From assembly GCA_905215065.1 (NCBI GenBank), contig CAJMOF010000015.1, positions 1 to 45,968 on the forward strand: 45,968 nucleotides of DNA. The letters run 5' to 3'. The notes beneath the pieces are model-generated. The model did no database searches and was not told the origin of the DNA. It saw nothing but the letters and a program-made list of their open reading frames with translations. Source of the stretch: an uncultured bacterium. GTDB lineage: Bacteria; Actinomycetota; Coriobacteriia; Coriobacteriales; Coriobacteriaceae. Positions 40,774-45,968 of the stretch are shown in pieces; positions within the stretch are counted from its first letter, which is position 1; each line of letters opens with the position of its first letter. Position numbers and translations under genes: made by a program.

Positions 40774-41400
40774 CTAGATCCTCTGTTGGAACATGGGACC
40801 CGGATCGACCCTCGGCCCGGTGCGCCCGCGCCAAAGGCACGGCGTGGCGCGCAGCATGTTATGGATTTTGGAGATGGGCTCGATGTCGGCGTAGACGTTG
40901 AGCGTCGCCATGGCGTCCTTGTGGCCGAGGATCGATTGGAGCGCCTTGATATCGCCGCCTTGGCGGATCCACTGCGTTGCGAACGTGTGGCGAAGGCCGT
41001 GGAACGTGATCAGCTCGTCGTTGGTGCCCATGAGGCCGTTGGTCTCCGAGAACGTCTTGAACGCCCTGCGGATATAGCTTGTCGTCGCGAAGGTCGCGCC
41101 CGGCTCCGACAGGATGTAGCAGTCCCCGATCTCGACCGCCCCGGTAAGGCCGCGCAAGCGCAGCTTTCCGCAGTCGATCTCGTGGGTCTCCTTCAGGAAG
41201 GGGAGTAGGCCGACCGGGTCGATGGGGATACCCCTGGCGTCATGGGTCTTGGTGTCCTTGATGAACGAACCCATTCCCTTCGCGTACGCCACCGAGTGTC
41301 TGATCGAGATCAGGCCCGTCTCGAAATCCACATCGCACCACCGAAGGCCGCAGACCTCGCCGATTCGCATCCCCGTGTGCAGGGCGAGTACGACCGCCCT
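40774..41400 (-). pseudogene. Tyrosine integrase, N-terminally truncated
   Basis: The readable frame is about 208 codons and keeps the catalytic half of a phage-type integrase: the arginine in ALHTGMRIGEVCGLRW, the HGLRHTFAT box, LGHKDAMATLNVYAD with the nucleophile Tyr. The N-terminal DNA-binding and core-binding parts, which should add about 170-190 residues, are missing. The frame is cut off at 41401, where the stop codon of the upstream XRE gene falls directly in frame before it. No plausible start or RBS precedes it. It is best read as a decayed integration module at the edge of the island to its right. Confidence 0.85.
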
Positions 41401-41652
41401 CTAATCCTCGGCGGACCAATCGAGTCCGAACTCCTTTCGGGCATCCTCTTCGCTCATGACTTCGAGAAGGTCTCCGGGTTGGCAACGAAGGGCGAGGCAT
41501 AGCTGCTCGAGTGTGTTGAAGCGAATGCCGCGAATATGCCCTTTTTTAATACGGGACAGGTTCACGGGCGTGGTTCCAATCCTTTCGGCAAGTTCGTTCG
41601 AGGAAATCTTTCGCTCGGCCATGATCTTGTCGAGGCGAACAATTACGGGCAT
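41401..41652 (-). CDS. XRE/Cro-like helix-turn-helix regulator
   Basis: It has 83 residues, behind AAGGAAA. A Cro/C1-type domain has SSNELAERIGTTPVNLSRIKK as its helix-turn-helix (first 20 residues count) and FNTLEQLCLALRCQPGDLL. It is of the YozG-like short type that is usually paired with a DUF2975 membrane protein, as here, 9 bases downstream of it. It is probably an autoregulator acting at the palindrome at 42212-42230. Its stop is fused to the integrase remnant. Confidence 0.9.
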   Translation of the reverse strand: MPVIVRLDKIMAERKISSNELAERIGTTPVNLSRIKKGHIRGIRFNTLEQLCLALRCQPGDLLEVMSEEDARKEFGLDWSAED

Positions 41653-41661
41653 GGCGTTTCC

Positions 41662-42174
41662 TTACGCAATCTCGTCGGAGTCGAGGTACAGCTCTCGGGC
41701 GTACAAGAAGAGCTGGGAAAGCATGAACAGGACGATGCCGAGAACCAGAGAGGTCCAATCGAATGATGAAGCGATCTCTTGGGCGCCGACGGCCCCCTCG
41801 CCGCCAAACATCGAAACGGAGGTTTTGAGTGAGCCGGCGTAGAGGCTGGTGGCAGCTTGAACAACGAAGAGAATGCCGAGCACCTTCAAGCATGTCGCAG
41901 ACCCTTTCTTGAAGGGGTCTCCGCTCTTGATCGTCCACACGAGAACGGCGCTGAGGATGGTCGTAGCGATACCGATGACGGCAGGGACCAATGTCGAGAT
42001 CGCAAGGGCTGGATACGCGGGGGAGTCTGCAATTACAGGGTTGTCGAGCACTTCGATTGCTGGCTTTAAGGAGAACGCCACTTGTGCGATGGCGGTGGCG
42101 CAAAGGGTCGCAGAGGCTATCGCACATGCGATGCGGAAGGAATGAAGCCGGGGAGTGCGATTGTCGGAACTCAT
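41662..42174 (-). CDS. DUF2975 four-helix membrane protein
   Basis: It has 170 residues, behind GGAGG. Four membrane helices are evident: about 15-35 (ACAIASATLCATAIAQVAF), 52-78 (PALAISTLVPAVIGIATTIL), 95-115 (LKVLGILFVVQAATSLYAG) and 137-160 (WTSLVLGIVLFMLSQLFLYA). DUF2975 proteins are commonly encoded with a small XRE regulator and are suspected to control it, perhaps as membrane sensors. It is divergent from the secreted-peptide gene, 120 bases away. Confidence 0.85.
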   Translation of the reverse strand: MSSDNRTPRLHSFRIACAIASATLCATAIAQVAFSLKPAIEVLDNPVIADSPAYPALAISTLVPAVIGIATTILSAVLVWTIKSGDPFKKGSATCLKVLGILFVVQAATSLYAGSLKTSVSMFGGEGAVGAQEIASSFDWTSLVLGIVLFMLSQLFLYARELYLDSDEIA

Positions 42175-42211
42175 AATAACCTCCGAAGAATTTAAAAAAC
42201 TCAGGTTACTT

Positions 42212-42230
42212 TTTAACAGTTTATGTTAAA
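42212..42230. promoter_or_regulatory. Perfect 7-5-7 palindrome in the divergent control region
   Basis: TTTAACA (42212-42218) and TGTTAAA (42224-42230) with a 5-base A/T spacer, between the DUF2975/XRE pair and the secreted peptide. TTGACT follows at 42231 as a possible rightward -35. It is the likely operator for the XRE protein and would couple both units. Confidence 0.6.
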
Positions 42231-42294
42231 TTGACTTTGCCGGCAAGTAATCACAGCATGCTGCAACCGAAACCCCTCTAGATTGGAGAGGATT

Positions 42295-42660
42295 ATGTTC
42301 GGTACTGTTAAGTCGTGTAAGCTCTTGGTTTTCCTCGGCCTCGCTCTTTGTCTGTTGCTGCCGGGAGCCCCCGCTTTTGCGGATACCCCGATGCCTCCTT
42401 CCCAGGAGAGCAGCCAGTGTGCCCTCGTTGAGCCCCTCGGGTATACGGACGACGTCGTCGATACCTACTGGAGCTACAGCTGTCCTCGCGGCGTAAGCGG
42501 GCACAGCATCTCGATGTTCAACATCTCTTACAAGACGATCTCCTACCGAAATGGCTATCGCCGATCCGCGCATCATAGGGAATCCCGCCTCGCTGCAATG
42601 TGCTCCTGTGGTGTTCTTGGCACAACTGATAAATGGCAATTTGTCTATAGCACCTACTAG
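42295..42660 (+). CDS. Small secreted Cys-containing peptide (bacteriocin-like)
   Basis: It has 121 residues from the ATG at 42295, behind GGAGAGGA; a TTG four codons earlier is in the RBS. The signal peptide (residues about 1-30) is KLLVFLGLALCLLLPGAPAFA with cleavage expected after AFA (20 or fewer residues count before it). The mature ~91 residues have four to five Cys (QCALVE, YSCPRG, MCSCGV) and a Tyr/His/Arg-rich C-terminal half (SYRNGYRRSAHHR, WQFVYSTY). That pattern loosely recalls lactococcin-972-type bacteriocins, but it is not a firm match. The next genes are a duplicated permease and an ABC ATPase. Confidence 0.7.
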   Translation: MFGTVKSCKLLVFLGLALCLLLPGAPAFADTPMPPSQESSQCALVEPLGYTDDVVDTYWSYSCPRGVSGHSISMFNISYKTISYRNGYRRSAHHRESRLAAMCSCGVLGTTDKWQFVYSTY

Positions 42661-42670
42661 ATGCGAGGAA

Positions 42671-42693
42671 GGGCCGAGCATTTTGTTCGGCCC
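42671..42693 (+). terminator. Hairpin between the peptide and permease genes
   Basis: GGGCCGAGC (42671-42679) pairs with GTTCGGCCC (42685-42693) with one G-U and a loop of five bases (ATTTT), then CCTCTGTT. It is probably a partial terminator that lets the peptide be made in excess of the transporter. Confidence 0.5.
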
Positions 42694-42726
42694 CTCTGTT
42701 CCGACTGGATGAGGTTAAGGTTGGCG

Positions 42727-44949
42727 ATGAATATGCTCAAAATCTCGAAGGCGATCTTTAGGTCGCTTCTCTCCTCCAGGTCGCTCTGTGTTGTCGTTGT
42801 TGCGTTGATGGTTCTTTGTGCTCTGCCCGTCTTCAGGAGCGCGGCTGGCATCGACGGACGGGTCGAATACCTCGAGTCGGGAATAACCCGTGTTGAGCAG
42901 GAATTGTCAGCATCCTATGCGGATGCGCTTGTGAATGCGGGGGAGGACGGTGTCTATACCTCTTCATCAAGCATGCCCGCGCTTCTGTACCCTCTTGCCG
43001 CGGGACGTCTTATCTTGGCACCGCTCTCTCCCCTACTTCCGTTTCTGCAGATATCGGATGGAGAGTACACCTATTATGACGGATCGAAGGAGTACTTGCT
43101 ATGGGTCGCAACGGCCGTTGCCGTCTCGTTCCTTGCCGCGCGTCTTAACAAACGTGAAAAGCTCATCATCCAGGCACCGATGGGCGAGCTGGGTAGACTT
43201 GTTGCATCGAGCGTATGGGCGAGTGTTTTTGCAATGCTTGCCGTCCTCGCCATCAATCTTCCAGGGATAATCGCCGCGCTTGTGAAGAATGGCCCGGGCT
43301 CGCCGTTCTATCCGATAGGCTACATTCAATATGCGACTCCGGTTATCAAACCGGCTTGGCTGGTGTTCGCGCAGACGGCCATCTTGCAATTCTTGGTGGC
43401 AGCGTTCATCTCGCTTGTCGTTCACCTTGCCGTGAAGATTGCCAATAACCCTACGCTTGGAATCGTGTTCGTATGTGCCCTGATGGGGGTGACGATGGTT
43501 CCCGGGTATTACGGAAGATCCATCGCTTTACGTGAGTTCGCCCTGTTGAATCCCCTTACGTATGCGAACACTGAGTTGACCGTCGGCGCCTATAGCCCGT
43601 ACCCGACAACGCAGATAGTGAATCTGCCTGGACTTTGCTTCGAGCGTGGCGCGATTGCCCTCGTATGCGCAATCGGGATCGAGGTGCTGGCAATTAGCCT
43701 GCTTTGCGTTGCTGGAAAGAGCGGCTGCGCGTGCCCGATATCCCCGATTTGTCTTGAGAGAGGTTCCTTCACTGCATCGAGAACGGCAACTCGTTCGAGC
43801 GCTTGTGCCTCCGCCGTTGCATACGTAAGAACGATGGGGAAACTGCTCCTGCGTTCTCCTACCCTCGCCGTATGCGCGATTGCAATGTCGACGACGATGC
43901 TGGCCCCGGCTCTGGTCGAGATGTTTCCTGACGCTGATAACGTTTCCGCTGTTCGGTATAGGGATGGGGAGCTCCGTTCAATAGATCGGTATCTAGAGCA
44001 GAACGCTGCGAATATGGACGTCGAGGGCAAAGCGGCCCTGGAAGACATGCGGGATGCTCTTTCGGGTTTCGTGTACGCGCCTATGCCTGCGGAGGGGTTT
44101 CGAAGCCTTGCGACGTACGAGCGCGCTCGAGGTGAGCTGGGCGCGGCAGATGCGACTCTCCTGCAATCGATCGGAATCGAGCCGGAGACTCCTTCTCGTG
44201 CGGAGGCGCGCGCCCTTCTGCTTGAGTCGATCGCGAGCTTACCGGACCCCAAGGTTTACGAGTTAAGTACGAAGATGCCCCCATTAATCCTCCTTTCGTA
44301 TCTCCAGGCAGCGCTTCCCTCCTTATTTTTGCTGTTGCCTGTGGTTGTCACATCGCTCGCGTGCACCCACCTGCAGTGTCGTTCCCTTCTGGTTCTCCAG
44401 ATCCCCGCAACAGCGCATGTGCGTTTTCTGACGGCTGTTGCGCTGGCTCTCCTGCTTGGCTTGGTACTGCTTTTGGTGTCGATGGTTCCCGCTGTCGTTG
44501 TGTCCGTGATTAAGAACGGTGCGGGTGGATCGGAGTATCCCGTCGCTCTCATTCGGGCGGGAGCTTCGACAACGTCCATGGTGGGGGAGGCGGTGTTGTG
44601 CAGTATTCCGTTGCTGGTCATGGCATACGGCGTGATTTCCGTCGTCGCTGCGTTGACAGCAGCGATTAGCCGCAACCCCGTTGTCACCGGAATGGTTTGC
44701 GCGGTTCTCTTGGTGTTGGGTTCGTTGAGCGCTCATGTTGAAAGCGTGGGCATGGGCGTCGCGCTGCTGGCTCCATTCGCCTCGTTTGATCCCGCTTCCC
44801 AGGTGGGGACGATTGGGTTCCTTGGGCGAGGGACGAACGCGATGCCTTTTGGAGAGGTCGTCGGCGCATCGGGCGCTCTGCTGGTGGTCTTGGGCGCCGT
44901 ATCTCCGTTGATGGTGCGCCTGAGTGTTCCAAAGATCGAAAGGGGATGA
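42727..44949 (+). CDS. Duplicated ABC-2-like permease
   Basis: It has 740 residues from the ATG at 42727, behind TAAGG; the longer frame to 42661 crosses the hairpin. The protein is two homologous halves. Each starts with a helix (VVVVALMVLCALPVF; LAVCAIAMSTTMLAPAL), has a large outside loop with coiled-coil-like stretches, then four to five helices. The matching pieces are LPGIIAALVKNGPGSPFYP and VPAVVVSVIKNGAGGSEYP. No ATPase motif is present. It resembles fused ABC-2-type or bacteriocin-immunity permeases. It overlaps the ATPase start region by 4 bases (ATGA). Confidence 0.8.
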   Translation: MNMLKISKAIFRSLLSSRSLCVVVVALMVLCALPVFRSAAGIDGRVEYLESGITRVEQELSASYADALVNAGEDGVYTSSSSMPALLYPLAAGRLILAPLSPLLPFLQISDGEYTYYDGSKEYLLWVATAVAVSFLAARLNKREKLIIQAPMGELGRLVASSVWASVFAMLAVLAINLPGIIAALVKNGPGSPFYPIGYIQYATPVIKPAWLVFAQTAILQFLVAAFISLVVHLAVKIANNPTLGIVFVCALMGVTMVPGYYGRSIALREFALLNPLTYANTELTVGAYSPYPTTQIVNLPGLCFERGAIALVCAIGIEVLAISLLCVAGKSGCACPISPICLERGSFTASRTATRSSACASAVAYVRTMGKLLLRSPTLAVCAIAMSTTMLAPALVEMFPDADNVSAVRYRDGELRSIDRYLEQNAANMDVEGKAALEDMRDALSGFVYAPMPAEGFRSLATYERARGELGAADATLLQSIGIEPETPSRAEARALLLESIASLPDPKVYELSTKMPPLILLSYLQAALPSLFLLLPVVVTSLACTHLQCRSLLVLQIPATAHVRFLTAVALALLLGLVLLLVSMVPAVVVSVIKNGAGGSEYPVALIRAGASTTSMVGEAVLCSIPLLVMAYGVISVVAALTAAISRNPVVTGMVCAVLLVLGSLSAHVESVGMGVALLAPFASFDPASQVGTIGFLGRGTNAMPFGEVVGASGALLVVLGAVSPLMVRLSVPKIERG

Positions 44950-44954
44950 TCTCG

Positions 44955-45695
44955 ATGATTGACCTTCAAACGCTGACGATCTCTTATGGAAAGAAGGTGC
45001 TCGTAGATTCGGTGAACGCTGAGTTTGCCCCGGGTACGGTCTACGGTCTCGTCGCTCCGAACGGGCATGGAAAGACGACGTTGCTGCGTGCGATGGCAGG
45101 TTTGCCGGGTCCTCGCGTGGACGGGAGCATCGTTCTGGATGAGGTGCAGGGTACGGGTGCGAGAGAGGTCCGTTCTATGATCTTCTATGCACCTGGTGAG
45201 GGGACGCTGCTGTATCCCGGATTGCGTGCGGAAGATCACCTCAAGATGGTTTGCGATATGTGGCCGCATGCTCGCGATATCGAAGAGATAGTGGAACAAA
45301 CGCAGATAGGCGAGTTCGCGAAGATGAGGATCCGCACTCTGAGCCAGGGCATGAAGCAGCAGCTTACCCTGGCGATTGCGTATGCGACGGGCGCGCGGTA
45401 CCTTCTATTAGATGAGCCCATGAACGCGCTCGACCCCAGCAGGGTGGACTTGCATTCCGAGATTCTCAGGAAGCTGGCCGATTCTGGTACGTGCATCATC
45501 ATGTCATCCCACATCTTGGATTCGGTCGATAGGCTGTGCGATGAGATTCTGTTTTTGAAGGATGGGAGGCTCATTAGAAGCATTCCGCAAGATGATGCTG
45601 CGCCGAAGTCTCCTGGATCCCATTTCGCAAAGCCTGCCGGACGCGCCGAGGGTGCGCTAAGCACGTATCGGCGACTCTACGAAAAGGGCGGGTAG
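44955..45695 (+). CDS. ABC transporter ATP-binding protein
   Basis: It has 246 residues from the ATG at 44955, 9 bases after AAAGGGG; an ATG at 44946 overlaps the permease stop but sits too close to that RBS. Walker A is APNGHGKTTLL, the signature is LSQGMKQQ, Walker B is LLLDEPMNAL and the switch His is in SSHIL. It is of the CcmA/NatA type that pairs with ABC-2 permeases. It ends with a disordered PKSPGSHFAKPAGRAEG stretch. With the upstream permease it forms an export or self-protection pump. Confidence 0.93.
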   Translation: MIDLQTLTISYGKKVLVDSVNAEFAPGTVYGLVAPNGHGKTTLLRAMAGLPGPRVDGSIVLDEVQGTGAREVRSMIFYAPGEGTLLYPGLRAEDHLKMVCDMWPHARDIEEIVEQTQIGEFAKMRIRTLSQGMKQQLTLAIAYATGARYLLLDEPMNALDPSRVDLHSEILRKLADSGTCIIMSSHILDSVDRLCDEILFLKDGRLIRSIPQDDAAPKSPGSHFAKPAGRAEGALSTYRRLYEKGG

Positions 45696-45697
45696 AA

Positions 45698-45838
45698 ATG
45701 CAAGTTAAAAATCTATGTGGTCAATATAATACCGTTGAACCCGCATATCGATACCGCTCAGCCATTCGCCTCGCCCCCATCGCACGCATCTTCATTCGGT
45801 CTGTCATTATTAATCTAACGATGCTTTGGGAAATGTAG
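45698..45838 (+). CDS. Possible 46-residue small ORF
   Basis: The frame opens with ATG two bases after the ATPase stop, behind AAGGGCGGG, and encodes a basic peptide (MQVKNLCGQYNTVEPAYRYR ...) with a hydrophobic end (IFIRSVIINLTMLWEM). It has no close relative I know. Chance occurrence is possible. The same gap also holds a TATAAT at 45725-45730. Confidence 0.25.
   Translation: MQVKNLCGQYNTVEPAYRYRSAIRLAPIARIFIRSVIINLTMLWEM
45725..45730 (+). promoter_or_regulatory. Candidate -10 box before the last gene
   Basis: A perfect TATAAT lies in the gap between the ATPase and the next permease, but no good -35 is found at 16-18 bases. Confidence 0.3.
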
Positions 45839-45848
45839 GTGCTTCTAA

Positions 45849-45968
45849 ATGTACTGTCGACTTCTTCTCAAACTAATCCTAAGAGACAGGGCCGTATGGA
45901 TTTGTACGCTCGCTCTCGCTGCAGCCTTTTCCGTCCCCATTGCGTTCAATTCACCCATCTACGGGCCC
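45849..45968 (+). CDS. Start of a second membrane (permease-like) protein, cut by the window
   Basis: It has 40 codons from the ATG at 45849 (RBS TAGGTG) with no stop before the edge. The sequence runs LLLKLILRDRAVWICTLALA, then a hydrophobic AAAFSVPIAF: a short basic lead-in and one membrane helix, followed by SPIYGP. This matches the start of the duplicated permease (FRSLLSSRSLCVVVVAL) in layout, so another ABC-2-type subunit of the same system is likely. Confidence 0.6.
   Translation, partial: MYCRLLLKLILRDRAVWICTLALAAAFSVPIAFNSPIYGP

Overview
The window reads as a chromosomal segment of a high-GC member of the Coriobacteriia, most likely Collinsella or a close relative. The grounds are gene content, protein style, the frequent GTG/TTG starts and the anaerobic gut-type metabolism. 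The genus is an inference from recognition; no database was consulted.

Layout. (1) 1-2881: start of an unrecognised leftward gene, a strikingly regular four-unit repeat, a lone AAA ATPase/DUF4143 gene, and a Pro/Ala-rich single-span membrane protein. (2) 3005-13914: a catabolic cluster made of a YheO-type regulator, diaminopropionate ammonia-lyase, YgeY, YgeW, carbamate kinase, a MocA-like nucleotidyltransferase, a hydantoinase-type amidohydrolase, YqeC, YqeB and an XdhC-family protein. These match the E. coli ygeW-yqeC region, which is linked to anaerobic purine/urate breakdown and a selenium-dependent molybdenum hydroxylase. The hydroxylase subunits are not in the window. (3) 14240-24896: the distal spc and alpha ribosomal operons (rplE to rplQ, with secY, adk, map, infA, rpoA) and truA. 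The block starts abruptly at rplE behind its own candidate promoter; rplN and rplX are not upstream. (4) 25058-32499: a family 2 glycosyltransferase, argR, a class A PBP with a low-complexity tail, a U32 peptidase/RlhA-like protein and tyrS. (5) 32646-34167: an IS110-family element with 14-bp inverted ends. (6) 34546-40277: adenine deaminase, two Cof-type HAD phosphatases, citrate synthase and an ACT-domain protein, separated by several kinds of palindromic repeats. (7) 40774-45968: an accessory island with a beheaded tyrosine integrase, an XRE regulator/DUF2975 pair, a small secreted Cys-containing peptide, a duplicated (fused) ABC-2-type permease, its ATPase, and the start of another permease.

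How it fits together. Region 2 would take ureido compounds from purine rings to pyruvate, ammonia, CO2 and ATP: YgeW would give carbamoyl phosphate, carbamate kinase would make ATP, and DpaL would give pyruvate. The Mo-hydroxylase accessory genes beside it support a purine substrate. Adenine deaminase (region 6) would feed hypoxanthine into the same route. Region 7 looks like a secreted-peptide (bacteriocin-like) export or immunity locus and is the best candidate for something undescribed.

Other non-coding signals are three kinds of hairpin repeat, including one with a conserved loop and variable stems, several perfect operator-type inverted repeats, and good terminators after rplQ, argR, the PBP gene and the citrate synthase gene. 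Gene starts were chosen by ribosome-binding site and family length and often lie inside the longest open frame.
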